NCBI RefSeq assembly: GCF_000332315.1
Contig: NZ_KB235933.1
Span: forward strand, 1,517,668-1,581,667
DNA from: Prochlorothrix hollandica PCC 9006 = CALU 1027
GTDB taxonomy: Bacteria; Cyanobacteriota; Cyanobacteriia; Prochlorotrichales; Prochlorotrichaceae
DNA: 64,000 nucleotides
Reading direction: 5' to 3'
Shown one piece after another: positions 46,016 through 56,108 of the stretch (positions are counted from its first letter, which is position 1; every line of letters begins with the position of its first letter). The position numbers were made by a program, and so were the translations under genes. The notes under the pieces were generated by a model. That model searched no databases. It was given only the letters and a program-made list of their open reading frames with translations, and was not told the origin of the DNA.

Positions 46016-48820
46016 CTAAGACTTCACCGCAGCGGAGGACGGTGATGCCCCTGGACCCGGTATCACAGGGGGGGCTAGGGCGGGACCAATAGCAGCAGGG
46101 TAGGAAATACGTTTATGGTGGAATTGTTGCCAGATTTGGACAAATGTTTCGGCAATCTTATCCATTTCCTCCCGCTTCAGACCAGATTCCACCAACTGCT
46201 GATCCTGCCACCGACCGCGAACAATTTTCCGCACCATGGCCAAGGCCGCTTCAGGGGTCGCATCCTTGAGGGAGCGCAACGCCGCCTCACAGGAATCCGC
46301 CAACATCACAATCCCCGTCTCCCGCGACTGGGGAATGGGACCGGGATAGCGGAAGTCCAGCTCATTGACCCCATAATTGGCGGGATCTTCCCGTTCCAAC
46401 TGTTGGGCCTGGTGATGGAAATAGGCAATGAGCATGGTGCCCTGGTGTTCTGGAATAAACGCCTTGATCGCCTTGGGCAACCGGCAGCGCTTGGCCATGA
46501 CCAGACCTTCACTCACATGTTTTTTGATAATATCCGCGCTACGCCAGGGATCATTAATCTGATCATGTTTATTGGCTCCCCCCATTTGATTCTCAATGAA
46601 GCCCTCTGGGTCATGCATCTTGCCAATGTCGTGGTAGAGGGTGCCCGCCCGCACCAGTTCCACATTGCAGCGCAGGGCACGGGCAGCGGCCTCCGCCAGG
46701 GTTGCCACAAACAGGGTGTGCTGGAAGGTCCCCGGCGCTTCTAACGCCAGCCGTTGCAGGAGGGGACGGTTGGGACTGGACAATTCTGCAAGGCGAATGG
46801 GGGTGACCAGATCAAATAAATGCTCCAGGTAGGGGCTGAGACCCAAGGCCACAACGCACCAGGCCAACCCCTGCAACCCCTGCACCGCTGCCACCTTCAA
46901 CAGCAACGACCACACGGGACCCGCCGCTGCACTTAAGCTGACACTCAACAGCAGTTGTACCAAGGCTTGGGTGAGACCCACCCCCGCCCCCAGCAGGGCC
47001 AGTTCTTCCCGCGATCGCAGCCGTCCAGCAATTTGGGCCGCCACCAAGCCACTGGCGGCACTGGCCACCACAATATCGGGATCCATGTTCAGCCCCAGGG
47101 GCAACAAGACCGCCAATACCCCCACAGTGACACTGCCCAGGGTGGAACCGTAGAAGCTGCCCATGAGAATCCCCACGGCGGGGAGGCTACTGATTTCTAG
47201 GGAGGTGACATTGGGGGTACTGAGGGCCAGGAGAGGGGTGCTGAGGACAAAGAACATCACCAACAGGCGATCGCGGTTGCGCATTTTGGGATGGCAGCGC
47301 CAGCTTACCAGCACAAAAATCCCCGTGCCCAGGGTCACCACCAGGCCAAAGCTCACCAGTCCCCAGACATTGGCACTGCGTTCGCTTTTATTAAAGTGAT
47401 CCAGCAAGACAAACTGGGCTTGGGTAATTTCATCCCCCATTTTGACAATGGGTTCCCCCTGCCGGCTGGTGACGTACACGGGTTCCACCGCATCCGCTGC
47501 CTGTTCCGCCATCAGTTTGGTGCGATCGGCATCCTGGATCAAATTAGGCTGCAAGACCCGCCCCAACAGATCCACCGCCAAGGGTTCCCCCGCCGCTGGC
47601 ACCTCCAACTTCACCTGTACCCGCACCGCGCGATCGAGAATATCGCTAGGCACACCCGGAGCAATGCCTTGGGTCAAAATCCGCTCTAAGGCCCGATATA
47701 TCCCCTGCTGGGTTTCCTGCCAGACCTGATCACTGATCTGGAGAAATTCCGATTTATAAATCAGGGGAATGGCCACCGTACTAGAAGCGTCTTCCAAGGG
47801 GGGCGTGAGACTCTGGCGCTCCGTTTCCATCAGTTGCAGGGCCAGTTGATAGTTCTCCCTGGCTTGGAACAGCTTACGGAGGAGGGCCACATAGTCCTCG
47901 GTGGGGTAGCTGTTGCGATAGCGGGTTAGGGCCGCGATCGCCTGATCTGTGGCGGCACGGGTTGCCTCGTCTAAGACCGCAGTGTTGGCAGGGTCAGGGG
48001 TGGAGCGGGGAACGGGGACAGAGGGATTGGGAGAGGGATTGGGTCGGCTGCGGTTCACCGTTTCGACAATGGTCAGCCAAATACTTTCTTCCACATCCCG
48101 CAGATACAACTGCACCGAAGCCGGAATTTGACTAAAGGGAATGGGAGGAAACGGGCCGAGGGCTTGGCGAATGGCTTGGCCTTGATCAACCCAGCGTTGG
48201 AGATCCGTGTAAATTTGCTGGTTAAGGCTGGAATCCACTTTTAAGACGGGAATCGAACCGGTTCGTGCTGCTTTTCGCTTTTCTTCTGTGCTTTTCACGT
48301 CTTCCACCGTGGCCGACTCCGAGGCCAGGATGGTGGTGGGGGAGCGTCGCCCCACATCCAAACCGGGCTGGTTATAGAACCGTTGCCCCATCAACCCGGT
48401 GAGGGTGGTCACGGTGAAAATCAGGGCTAAGGGCTGGCGCAGGGACCACCGGGGGCGCTGGGAGGGCGGTGGCAAGGGGGGACGGATCGTGGGCACATCC
48501 AGGGGATGGCGCGGGGTGGGGGGACGATCGCCGGGAGCGGAGGGATCCCCTAAGGAGACATCTGCCGCTGGACCACCGGGGGCAACCCAGGTCACGGCGG
48601 CAGAGGAGGGCTGTGCGGCGGCGGTCAGTCCAGGGCTAGCAACCTCCGGCCCAGGAGCAGACGGAGCCGAGAACCTCTGATCCAAGGACTGCCCCAAACG
48701 TCGCTTACCCAGTCGCAGTCTTGAGGAAAGCCAGGTTATGGGGTGAAGAGGACGGGTCCACTGGCCGATAACACGGTCTAAGGTCCTCGATCGGTGCAAG
48801 CGGTTGACGGATCTTTTCAT
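46016..48820 (-). CDS. PgpH-type 7TM-HD phosphohydrolase (putative c-di-AMP phosphodiesterase)
   Basis: 934 residues. The N-terminus is a long variable cytoplasmic region with a transmembrane helix near 130-145. An extracellular 7TMR-HDED domain follows at about 160-480, then several hydrophobic segments (ANVWGLVSFGLVVTLGTGIF, LLVMFFVLSTPLLALSTPNV, SVTVGVLAVLLPLGLNMDPD). The C-terminal HD domain at about 680-880 carries the catalytic His-Asp pair in AGTLYHDIGKMHDPEGFI and the downstream HVSEGLVMAKRCRLPK. This is the PgpH architecture, which hydrolyses c-di-AMP in other bacteria. Nothing local suggests a different role. Confidence 0.92.
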   Translation of the reverse strand: MKRSVNRLHRSRTLDRVIGQWTRPLHPITWLSSRLRLGKRRLGQSLDQRFSAPSAPGPEVASPGLTAAAQPSSAAVTWVAPGGPAADVSLGDPSAPGDRPPTPRHPLDVPTIRPPLPPPSQRPRWSLRQPLALIFTVTTLTGLMGQRFYNQPGLDVGRRSPTTILASESATVEDVKSTEEKRKAARTGSIPVLKVDSSLNQQIYTDLQRWVDQGQAIRQALGPFPPIPFSQIPASVQLYLRDVEESIWLTIVETVNRSRPNPSPNPSVPVPRSTPDPANTAVLDEATRAATDQAIAALTRYRNSYPTEDYVALLRKLFQARENYQLALQLMETERQSLTPPLEDASSTVAIPLIYKSEFLQISDQVWQETQQGIYRALERILTQGIAPGVPSDILDRAVRVQVKLEVPAAGEPLAVDLLGRVLQPNLIQDADRTKLMAEQAADAVEPVYVTSRQGEPIVKMGDEITQAQFVLLDHFNKSERSANVWGLVSFGLVVTLGTGIFVLVSWRCHPKMRNRDRLLVMFFVLSTPLLALSTPNVTSLEISSLPAVGILMGSFYGSTLGSVTVGVLAVLLPLGLNMDPDIVVASAASGLVAAQIAGRLRSREELALLGAGVGLTQALVQLLLSVSLSAAAGPVWSLLLKVAAVQGLQGLAWCVVALGLSPYLEHLFDLVTPIRLAELSSPNRPLLQRLALEAPGTFQHTLFVATLAEAAARALRCNVELVRAGTLYHDIGKMHDPEGFIENQMGGANKHDQINDPWRSADIIKKHVSEGLVMAKRCRLPKAIKAFIPEHQGTMLIAYFHHQAQQLEREDPANYGVNELDFRYPGPIPQSRETGIVMLADSCEAALRSLKDATPEAALAMVRKIVRGRWQDQQLVESGLKREEMDKIAETFVQIWQQFHHKRISYPAAIGPALAPPVIPGPGASPSSAAVKS

Positions 48821-48892
48821 GGGCGCAATCTCATGGGCACAATCTCATGGGCACAGTCTCAATGGTGGGGAAATCCGCAGCCGTGATCAATA

Positions 48893-48957
48893 CAACACCG
48901 GACGACAACACCGGACGACAACACCGGACGACAACACCGGACGACAACACCGGACGT
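48893..48957. repeat. 13-bp tandem repeat upstream of pgpH
   Basis: Five units of CAACACCGGACGA (last unit ends in T). They lie directly before the start of the PgpH-type gene (minus, 48820). A CACAATCTCATGGG-like direct repeat at about 48830-48860 is next to it. Confidence 0.85.
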
Positions 48958-49123
48958 GCAAGACCAATGCAAACGGGCAAAAGGAACAGAGCCGGGGTGA
49001 AGAGCGGTTGTCCCGACCCCTCCCTCAAAAAAACCATACGTCTTGAACTGACCCCATTTGCCACAACCCAGCGCTATAGGGGAAACATCCCTCGATCCAC
49101 CCAGGCTACTCGTTCACCATCAT

Positions 49124-49165
49124 CGTAAGGGCTGAAACGTAAGGGCTGAAACGTAAGGGCTGAAA
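49124..49165. repeat. 14-bp tandem repeat
   Basis: Three units of CGTAAGGGCTGAAA. The rest of 48958-49190 shows no gene. Confidence 0.85.
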
Positions 49166-49195
49166 CCGTGGCTACGGGATTACCAAAAGTCTGGG

Positions 49196-49456
49196 TCTAA
49201 AGCCCCGTCCTTCTAGGACGGCTTTTCTTCCTGCATCCGTTTATGCTATTATGATTAGCATAAAAGAACGATAAAATAAAAGAACGATAAAAGTCTGGGT
49301 TGGAGCTAATCCAAGACTCTAAATGGACAAAGAACGGGCGTAAGACCAGGGTTTCTGGCGATCCGACTGCTTTGTCTAGCCAGCCGTACAGCGAACAGCT
49401 TGGACTATTCGCCTAGTCGGAGAATCCCCGCACCTTTAGGTCGGGGAGCATGTCAA
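49196..49456 (+). mobile_element. IS200/IS605-type non-autonomous element (PATE-like) with TnpB guide-RNA-like right end
   Basis: Left-end hairpin AAGCCCCGTCC-TTCTA-GGACGGCTT at about 49199-49225, then TTATGCTA-N7-TAGCATAA at 49241-49263. The right end carries CCCCGCACCTTTAGGTCGGGG hairpin (49426-49446) and finishes AGCATGTCAA at about 49456. No tnpA or tnpB frame lies in the about 260 bp. Bases 49321-49456 are 136 bp that match 64000-63865 with only four substitutions and no gap, and contain further stems (CCAG/CTGG, CCGACT/AGTCGG). In autonomous relatives this region overlaps the tnpB 3' end and makes the omega-RNA, so this copy is a stand-alone scaffold relic. Left boundary approximate. 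Confidence 0.8.
49321..49456 (+). ncRNA. Predicted omega-RNA/reRNA scaffold without adjacent tnpB
   Basis: Structured right-end region of the IS605-type element, shared base for base with the one at 63865-64000 except for four substitutions. In known TnpB systems the guide follows the terminal TCAA directly; here it would begin TAACCAGAGACCCATG. Whether it is transcribed cannot be seen; there is no obvious promoter. Confidence 0.55.
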
Positions 49457-49741
49457 TAACCAGAGACCCATGAGAGCATCTAATAACTGGAATCTATCCC
49501 CCAAAGACCCGGTTAAAGACCCGGTTTAGGCTGTCCCTGGGGCGGATGGTAGTTTCATTATACGGCGTGGAGATAGGTCTGCCCTTGGGGGCCGTACCCC
49601 CCTTACCCGTGAGTGCGGTTAAAAATCGCTTAAGCTAGGAAAGCTGAAAACCTTGCCCCCCTGGTTCCCTACCCTCGTGTCCACCCTCGATCGTAGCGCC
49701 AGCCCTGGGGCACCGAGGGCTAGTTTGGGTTAGACAACACC

Positions 49742-51907
49742 ATGGCGACATTTCTGTTAGAAGTTGGCACCGAAGAATTACCCGCTTCCTTTGTGACAGC
49801 GGCGATCGCCCAGTGGCAGGATCGCATCCCCGCCACCTTGGCAGAGCAGTGCCTAACGCCAACCCAGGTGCAGGTGTGGGGTACGCCCCGCCGCCTTGCC
49901 GTGGTGATTGATGGGTTGCCCCCCCGCCAAGGCGATCGCACCGAAGAGATCAAAGGTCCCCCCGCCCAAGCCGCCTTTAAAGACGGGCAACCCACCCCCG
50001 CCGCCGCCGGGTTTGCCCGCAAACAGGGGGTCGATGTGGGGGATCTCCAGGTGCGCTCCACCCCCAAGGGGGACTTTGTCTTTGTCCAAAAAACCACCCC
50101 TGGCCAAAACACCCCGGATGTCCTCCAAGCCCTAAGCCTCGCCTGGATCACTGGCCTGGAGGGCAAGCGCTTTATGCGGTGGGGGGCTGGGGATCTGCGC
50201 TTTCCCCGACCCATTCGCTGGTTGGTGGCCCTGTGGGACGATCAGGTGTTGCCCCTGACCCTGGACACCGGGGGGGACGTGCTCCACAGCGATCGCCACA
50301 GCCAAGGTCACCGCGTCCTCCACCCCCAGCCCGTTAGCCTAGCCCAGGCCCAAGACTACCAAAACGCCCTGGCAGCAGCCTCGGTGCTGGTGGATCCCGC
50401 CCAACGGCAGCAGCGCATCGAGCAGCAGTTGGTCACCGCTGCCAAGACCGTGGCCGGAGTTGCCGCCATCCCCCCCGATCTCTTAGGGGAAGTGGTGCAG
50501 TTGGTGGAATGGCCCACGGCAGTGGTGGGCACCTTTGAACCGGAATTTTTGGCCCTACCCCCAGCGGTCATTACCACGGTGATGATCAGTCACCAACGCT
50601 ATTTCCCCCTCTACCAGGTCAGCCCAGACGGCACCGCCCGCACCGATCTTTTGCCCCACTTCATCACCATCAGCAATGGCAACCCCGCCAAAAATGACCT
50701 GATCGCAGCGGGCAATGGCCGGGTGATCCGGGCGCGGTTAGCCGATGGTCAGTTTTTCTATGGGGCGGACTGCCGCCAACCCCTGGAGGATTTTCTGCCC
50801 GAACTGGAGGCGGTCACCTTTCAGGAAAAGCTGGGATCCGTGGCTGCTAAGGTGGAGCGCATTGGCCGCATCGCCAGCCACATCAGCCAGCAACTCAACC
50901 TCAGTGCGGATCAGTGCCAACTGGTGCAGCGATCGGCCCGCCTCTGCAAAGCCGATCTCGTGACCCAAATGGTCTATGAATTTCCTGAACTCCAGGGCAC
51001 CATGGGGCAACAATACGCCCAGGTCTGTGGGGAGCCGGAGGCAGTGGCCACGGCCATTGCCGAGCATTACCTACCCAAGGGCGCTGGGGACGACCTGCCC
51101 CAAACCCTGGTGGGTCAGGTGGTGGCCTTGGCCGATCGCCTCGATACCTTGGTTAGCATTTTTGGTTTGGGACTACTGCCCACGGGTTCCTCGGATCCCT
51201 TCGCCCTGCGCCGTGCCGCCCATGGGGTGATTAACATCATCTGGGGTGCCCAGTTGCCCTTGAATCTGGGTCAACTCCTGGCCCAAGCCACGGCGGATTT
51301 CTGCGCCACGTTCCCCGACCAAATGGACCCAGACCCCCTGGAAACCCATTTGCGGGAGTTTTTCCAGCAGCGGTTGCAAACCCTGCTCCAGGACGAGCAA
51401 CATCTGGACTATGACCTGGTGAAGGCGGTGCTGGGGGACGGGGATCCCCTGGCCCTGGATCGCGCCCTGGCCCAGGTGTTGGATGTGGCCGATCGCGCCC
51501 GTTTTCTGCAAACCCTGCGCCATGATGGTCGCCTGACCCCCCTCTACGAAACCATCAACCGCGCCACCCGCTTAGCGGCCCAAGGGGATTTGGGTCTAGA
51601 ACCCCTGGATCCCCAGCCCTGGGTGCAACCGGAAGCCTTTCAACAGCCCACGGAACAGGCGTTTTATGGGGGGTTGCAGCAACTGCTGCCGGAAACCGCA
51701 GCGGCCCAGGTCGATCGGGACTACGATCGCCTGGTCACGGCCCTCCTCGCCATTGCCCCCCAGGTCAGTGCCTTTTTTGATGGGGATCACAGTGTACTGG
51801 TGATGGATCCGGATCCCACGGTGCGCCAGAACCGCCTTAACTTATTGGCAATTCTGCGGAACCATGGCCGAGTTCTGGGGGACTTTGGGGCGATCGTTAA
51901 GCAATAG
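49742..51907 (+). CDS. glyS: Glycine--tRNA ligase beta subunit
   Basis: Beta subunit of the tetrameric bacterial glycyl-tRNA synthetase, 721 residues, the usual size. It begins [20 protein letters not shown], the family start. Further conserved blocks are [69 protein letters not shown] and [19 protein letters not shown]. It lacks an ATP site, as expected, since the alpha subunit (glyQ, elsewhere) does catalysis, while this one binds tRNA. It is followed by a GGCTGCCCTCACCC-like repeat and a MITE-B copy. Confidence 0.96.
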   Translation: MATFLLEVGTEELPASFVTAAIAQWQDRIPATLAEQCLTPTQVQVWGTPRRLAVVIDGLPPRQGDRTEEIKGPPAQAAFKDGQPTPAAAGFARKQGVDVGDLQVRSTPKGDFVFVQKTTPGQNTPDVLQALSLAWITGLEGKRFMRWGAGDLRFPRPIRWLVALWDDQVLPLTLDTGGDVLHSDRHSQGHRVLHPQPVSLAQAQDYQNALAAASVLVDPAQRQQRIEQQLVTAAKTVAGVAAIPPDLLGEVVQLVEWPTAVVGTFEPEFLALPPAVITTVMISHQRYFPLYQVSPDGTARTDLLPHFITISNGNPAKNDLIAAGNGRVIRARLADGQFFYGADCRQPLEDFLPELEAVTFQEKLGSVAAKVERIGRIASHISQQLNLSADQCQLVQRSARLCKADLVTQMVYEFPELQGTMGQQYAQVCGEPEAVATAIAEHYLPKGAGDDLPQTLVGQVVALADRLDTLVSIFGLGLLPTGSSDPFALRRAAHGVINIIWGAQLPLNLGQLLAQATADFCATFPDQMDPDPLETHLREFFQQRLQTLLQDEQHLDYDLVKAVLGDGDPLALDRALAQVLDVADRARFLQTLRHDGRLTPLYETINRATRLAAQGDLGLEPLDPQPWVQPEAFQQPTEQAFYGGLQQLLPETAAAQVDRDYDRLVTALLAIAPQVSAFFDGDHSVLVMDPDPTVRQNRLNLLAILRNHGRVLGDFGAIVKQ

Positions 51908-52145
51908 CTGGGGTGTCGCTTTGGCTGCCCTCACCCTAAATCCCTCTCCCAGAACGGGAGAGGGACTTGGAACGTTCTGGCTCCCCTTCTCCCGCCCTGG
52001 GAGAAGGGGCTGGGGGATGAGGGATGAAGAGCAAGTTGCCAAACTGGGATGCTCCCCATATTCTTTCCACGATCGCCCAACCACCTGGCTGTCAACGATG
52101 GAGTCACAAAAAAGGGGAGCGGCCAGCGCTCCCCCACCATTGCTA

Positions 52146-52248
52146 TACAGCAGTCCTAAATGGGTCGTGTGGTGTGCCCCCTCCGGGGGCACACCACACC
52201 AAGGGTTTCAGCCATCGAGATGCCTACAACTGATTTAGGGTTGCTGTA
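52146..52248 (-). mobile_element. MITE-B copy 5 (reverse orientation)
   Basis: TACAGCAGTCCTAAAT at the left and ATTTAGGGTTGCTGTA at the right, i.e. inverted relative to the other copies. The 15-bp hairpin is intact with a TCC or GGA loop depending on strand. It lies between glyS (plus) and the Psb35-like gene (minus), whose stop is only 16 bp away. The rest of 51908-52145 holds a CCCTCTCCC-type low-complexity stretch and no gene. Confidence 0.88.
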
Positions 52249-52264
52249 GGGTACTTAAAAAACC

Positions 52265-52465
52265 TTATTTATTATCATCATCGCGGCCAAACTTGGGCAC
52301 AAAATTGGGGCGACCCTTGGTTTCCCAACCGGGGGGACGCTTCGAGTTGTACCAGGCAATGGAGCCAATGGTCACCGCTGCCACAAAGCCCACCACCACC
52401 AGCACCGTCAACACCGTCATGGCGTGAAATTCAGTGCCCGTCGCCACCTGCATTAATAGATTCAT
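52265..52465 (-). CDS. Psb35-like small photosystem II membrane protein
   Basis: 66 residues from ATG 52465 (MNLLMQVATGTEFHAMTVLT), with GGAG ten bases upstream. One transmembrane helix (VLTVLVVVGFVAAVTIGSIA), then a conserved-looking WYNSKRPPGWE block and a charged tail ending GRDDDNK. This matches my memory of Psb35 (Ssl2148-type), a PSII assembly/CP47-associated protein; I would want a database match to be sure. It stands alone on the minus strand, downstream of a MITE-B. Confidence 0.6.
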   Translation of the reverse strand: MNLLMQVATGTEFHAMTVLTVLVVVGFVAAVTIGSIAWYNSKRPPGWETKGRPNFVPKFGRDDDNK

Positions 52466-52798
52466 GGGGGTTGATCTCCAACATCCAAAATAATAGTCAA
52501 ACCCCAAGCTCGAACAACCTGGGGAGCCTCAGCCACTGCCGTAGAAACCCATTACCTGGGGTTGAGTCACAACAAGAACAGTACCTACAGTACCTCTGGG
52601 TTTAAGCGGACACCTCGAAAAATTCAATTGTTACCCCTGTAGCAACGTAACAACAGGGGTTTTAGCGGGCGGCTTCGCTGTCCGCCACCCTGAATCGAGG
52701 TGTTCAATCCATGGCTTGGCTGCTTCTCCAGTTTAAAGGATGACTACCCACACCGGAGCAGCAGAGGCAGGGGGATTTCTACACTCCCCTAGGGGGTT
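52466..52798. other. Spacer without a recognised gene
   Basis: Upstream of the Psb35-like gene and downstream of the DUF2993 gene. An imperfect hairpin GGGCGGC-TTCG-CTGTCCGCC is visible at about 52667-52688. No open frame of note. Confidence 0.5.
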
Positions 52799-53557
52799 TT
52801 ATTTGCCCTTGCGATCGGGAAAACGATCGATGTGGGCCACTCCATACAGCATCATTTGTTGGTGCCGCAGCCGCAGTTGATCGACCCGAATTTGCATTCC
52901 CTCTAGGGCAAACTGGTCTAAATCCAAGAGGCCATTTAAGTGCTGCACCACGGCTTCCCCCAGTTCCACCCCGGCTGGGTCACCGGCACAGGTTACATCA
53001 ACGAAGTTAATGCGCTTGCGGTTTTCCACTTCCATTTGGGCCGTAATATCGACGGCGATCGCGGCGGTACTATCTCCCACCCGCACATTGCTAGTGAGGC
53101 GGATGGAGCGATCGGGATTAATCTTAAACACCGTCGCGTCAAAGTGAAGGGGTTGCCCCTGGTGGCGAATTTTTTGGAGTTTTTCCTTGAGGAACGGGGT
53201 ATTGAAGGAATCTGTTAAGTCTGTTTCGCTCAAGGCTACTCGCATACTGGCTTGGATCGGCTGCTTCAGCTTGACCTTGCCAGTAAAAATAGCCCCAAAA
53301 TCGATGGCCACTGCCTGCACATAGAGTTCCATGGCATCCACCCGGAGTCCACTGTGCATCAGAAGACCTTTACCAATGAAGTCAAAACCGTCCACACTAC
53401 CTTGCAGGAGCTTGGCAACGGGTTCGGCCCGAACGTTGACCTCTAGTTGCTCGGAACGCTTGAAGAGCGCCGAGATGGCTGCCGTTACAACTTTGCTAAC
53501 GACACGGTCACCGCCCTGATTGGGAAATGGTAGGCTACCAAACACCGTGGATATCAT
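52799..53557 (-). CDS. DUF2993 (LmeA-like) phospholipid-binding protein
   Basis: 252 residues beginning MISTVFGSLPFPNQGGDRVV, no signal peptide seen. The whole protein fits DUF2993: SKVVTAAISALFKRSEQLEV, LLQGSVDGFDFIGKGLLMHS, LRVDAMELYVQAVAIDFGAI, LSETDLTDSFNTPFLKEKLQ. Members in actinobacteria bind phosphatidylinositol lipids; in cyanobacteria the role is not established, probably lipid-linked. It is an isolated gene on the minus strand. Confidence 0.85.
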   Translation of the reverse strand: MISTVFGSLPFPNQGGDRVVSKVVTAAISALFKRSEQLEVNVRAEPVAKLLQGSVDGFDFIGKGLLMHSGLRVDAMELYVQAVAIDFGAIFTGKVKLKQPIQASMRVALSETDLTDSFNTPFLKEKLQKIRHQGQPLHFDATVFKINPDRSIRLTSNVRVGDSTAAIAVDITAQMEVENRKRINFVDVTCAGDPAGVELGEAVVQHLNGLLDLDQFALEGMQIRVDQLRLRHQQMMLYGVAHIDRFPDRKGK

Positions 53558-54167
53558 GCGTCCTTACTTGCAGATGTGCATTATGACCAGAGAAGGGTTA
53601 GCCCTAGCTTTGGGCCAAGGGTAGACCGGGCGACCTGGGGAGAAGAATCTGAAAACAGTGCTTCAGGATCGTTCTGGGCGATCGTGCTGGACGATCGTGC
53701 TGGACTTAACTATCCCTTTGTTTCGTTCGTTATTAGAAAAGAACGCTTTAGGTAAAGAAAGTCTTAAGGTAACCCTGTTGCCCTATTATTACATTAACAA
53801 TTGTAAAAAAGTGTTTCAATTCCTTTATATAAATGATGCGATTTACCAATGAACCGTCATCCTCAGGCCGTCCAGGGTGATCCTCTAGTCCCACGCGGTA
53901 TAGCCACAAAGCCTTGCCTCGGTAGCCTTTGGGCCTAGATTCCTGGTGTACCGAGGTGGCTAAAGCGGGATCAAAAAAACGGCTGATCCGTCACAATGGT
54001 TTTAGGCTGACTGGATGAATTTCAGGGTAGGCCAGTCCCTTTTGGGCTGGACTTTGGAGCCTGCCCCCCTGCCATTGTCCTGGCCAGACCCCAGTTCAGC
54101 CGCTCCCATAGCCATCCATAAAATCATAAATTCTCACAAATAAAACCAAATCTCCCTCAATAAAACC
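53558..54167. other. Spacer with no gene seen
   Basis: Between DUF2993 and the ABC1 kinase gene (divergent). A CGATCGTGCTGGA direct repeat is at about 53679-53706 and AT-rich sequence follows at 53750-53850. A 64-residue frame at 53658-53852 has no support. Confidence 0.5.
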
Positions 54168-55901
54168 GTGGTTACTCGCTTAGAATCTCCCGATACCTCC
54201 TTACCTACCCCTGCCCCCGTTGGCTACCGTTGGGCACAGGATGACTACAACGCCATGGGGCGTATCCAGGACATTGGCCAGTTTGCCACCCGCTTGCTGT
54301 TCCAGATCTGGCTCGATCAACAGCCCTGGAGCTACCGGGATAGCACCCTGCCGCTGCTGGATCAAAAAGCTGCCCGCCAACGCCGCCGAGCCATTTGGGT
54401 TCGGGAAAGTTTGCTCCATCTGGGTCCCACCTTCATTAAGATCGGTCAGTTTTTTTCCACCCGTGCCGACCTCTTCCCCTCGGCCTATGTGGAAGAGCTG
54501 TCTAAGCTACAGGATCAAGTGCCTGCCTTTAGCTATGAACAGGTGCAAACCATTGTGCGGCGGGAGTTGGGGAAACCCCTAGAATCCAGCTTTACCACCT
54601 TTAACCCGGACCCGATCGCCTCCGCCAGTTTGGGGCAAGTCCACCATGCCATCCTCAAGTCGGGCCATGAGGTGGCGGTCAAAGTGCAGCGCCCTGGACT
54701 GCATCGCCTGTTTACGATTGATTTGCGGATTCTGCGATCGATCGCGGAATTTGTCCAATACCAAACCCCCTGGGGCCAAGATGGCCGGGACTGGATTGGC
54801 ATCTATGAGGAATGTCGCCGCACCCTCTGGGAAGAAACCGACTACATCAACGAAGGCCGCAACGCCGACACCTTCCGCCGCAACTTCCGGAATCTGGCGG
54901 GTGTCATCGTCCCCCGCATCCACTGGCGCTACACCTCCTCGGCCCTGTTGACCATGGAGTATCTCCCGGGCATCAAAATCAATAACCTGGAAGCCATCAC
55001 CGAGGCGGGCCTCGATCGCAAGGCCATCGCCCAATTGGGGGTGGAATCCTACCTGCGCCAAGTGTTGCACCATGGCTTTTTCCACGCCGACCCTCACCCC
55101 GGCAACATTGCGGTGAACCCCCAAGGCCAACTGATTTTCTATGATTTCGGCATGATGGGACAGATCCACCCCAGCACCAAATCCCACCTGCTGTTGACCT
55201 TTGCCGGCATGATGCAGAAGGATGCCAACCTGGTGGTCAAGTCCATGGTGGAACTGGGGGCGCTGGCGGGCAATGTGGATTTGGCTCCGGTGCGGCGATC
55301 GGTGCAATACATGTTAGACACCTACTTTGAGCAAGCCCTCAGCACCCATGAAGCCATTTCCATGACGGATATTAGCGAAGATCTCTATGAACTGAGCTAT
55401 AACCAGCCCTTCCGCTTCCCCGCCACCTTTACCTTTGTCTTGCGGGCGATCTCTACCCTGGAGTCCATGGGGAAATCCCTAGACCCAGACTTTAGCTTCA
55501 TTGAAGTGACCCAACCCTTTGCAGCGGAAATTCTCGGCCAAAACGCCATGAGCGAGTCCGAGGTCATCCTCACGGAAATCAGTCGCCAAGCGGCCCACTT
55601 CACCAACACCAGCCTCAGTCTGCCCCAGCGCATCCATGCCAGCCTCGACAAACTGGAGGGGGGCGATATGCGGCTACGGGTCAACTCGGTGGAGGGCAAC
55701 CGGGAATTGCGCAAGCTCAATATCCTCGGCCAGGGCATTATTTATACCCTGTTGTTTGGCATCCTGTTCCTGGGGGGCAGTCAGTTCCTGACGGCGGGCT
55801 GGCAGCAAGCAGGCACCATCAGTCTGAGCTTAGCCACGATCCCAGCCTTAGCCTTGGTGCAGTTGCTCCTGTTTAAGATCGATCGCTATAAAACCCCCTA
55901 A
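54168..55901 (+). CDS. ABC1/UbiB-family atypical protein kinase
   Basis: 577 residues from GTG 54168. ABC1 kinase landmarks are in order: KIGQFFSTRADLFPSAYVEE (the KxGQ motif), ASLGQVHHA (A-rich loop that replaces the usual P-loop), VAVKVQRPGL with the phosphate-binding Lys, HGFFHADPHPGN, and the metal-binding YDFGMMG. A C-terminal transmembrane segment pair follows (IIYTLLFGILFLGGSQFL, ISLSLATIPALALVQLLLF). Cyanobacterial and plastid relatives act in prenylquinone/tocopherol metabolism in thylakoids or plastoglobules. The exact role of this member is unknown. Confidence 0.93.
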   Translation: MVTRLESPDTSLPTPAPVGYRWAQDDYNAMGRIQDIGQFATRLLFQIWLDQQPWSYRDSTLPLLDQKAARQRRRAIWVRESLLHLGPTFIKIGQFFSTRADLFPSAYVEELSKLQDQVPAFSYEQVQTIVRRELGKPLESSFTTFNPDPIASASLGQVHHAILKSGHEVAVKVQRPGLHRLFTIDLRILRSIAEFVQYQTPWGQDGRDWIGIYEECRRTLWEETDYINEGRNADTFRRNFRNLAGVIVPRIHWRYTSSALLTMEYLPGIKINNLEAITEAGLDRKAIAQLGVESYLRQVLHHGFFHADPHPGNIAVNPQGQLIFYDFGMMGQIHPSTKSHLLLTFAGMMQKDANLVVKSMVELGALAGNVDLAPVRRSVQYMLDTYFEQALSTHEAISMTDISEDLYELSYNQPFRFPATFTFVLRAISTLESMGKSLDPDFSFIEVTQPFAAEILGQNAMSESEVILTEISRQAAHFTNTSLSLPQRIHASLDKLEGGDMRLRVNSVEGNRELRKLNILGQGIIYTLLFGILFLGGSQFLTAGWQQAGTISLSLATIPALALVQLLLFKIDRYKTP

Positions 55902-55961
55902 CCCCTGCCCTCCGTCGATCGCCCTGGGCCTGTCCCCGCAGCTTGCCCCATCACCTGTTCC

Positions 55962-56064
55962 TACGGCAACCCTAAATCAGTTGTAGGCATCTCGATGGCT
56001 GAAACCCTTGGTGTGGTGTGCCCCCGCAGGGGGCACACCACACGACCCATTTCGGACTGCTGTA
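55962..56064 (+). mobile_element. MITE-B copy 6, inserted into a TCACCTGT repeat
   Basis: Left end TACGGCAACCCTAAAT (one change from consensus), right end TTTCGGACTGCTGTA, TA at both edges. Around it the sequence is a TATCACCTGTTCC tandem repeat (TCACCTGTTCC before, TCACCTGTCCCTATCACC after), so removing the element and one TA restores the repeat without a gap. It lies between the ABC1 kinase gene and the small gene at 56109. Confidence 0.9.
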
Positions 56065-56108
56065 TCACCTGTCCCTATCACCTGTTCCTATCACCTGTTC
56101 CTATCACC

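Noticed and set aside
52780..52798. Plus-strand terminator (CCCCTAGGGGG then TTTTATTT)
   Set aside because: There is no plus-strand gene upstream for it to serve, and the stem is only a short palindrome.
55995..56108. Upstream start for the 70-residue gene
   Set aside because: It would begin inside MITE-B (MAETLGVV, a peptide seen at every copy).
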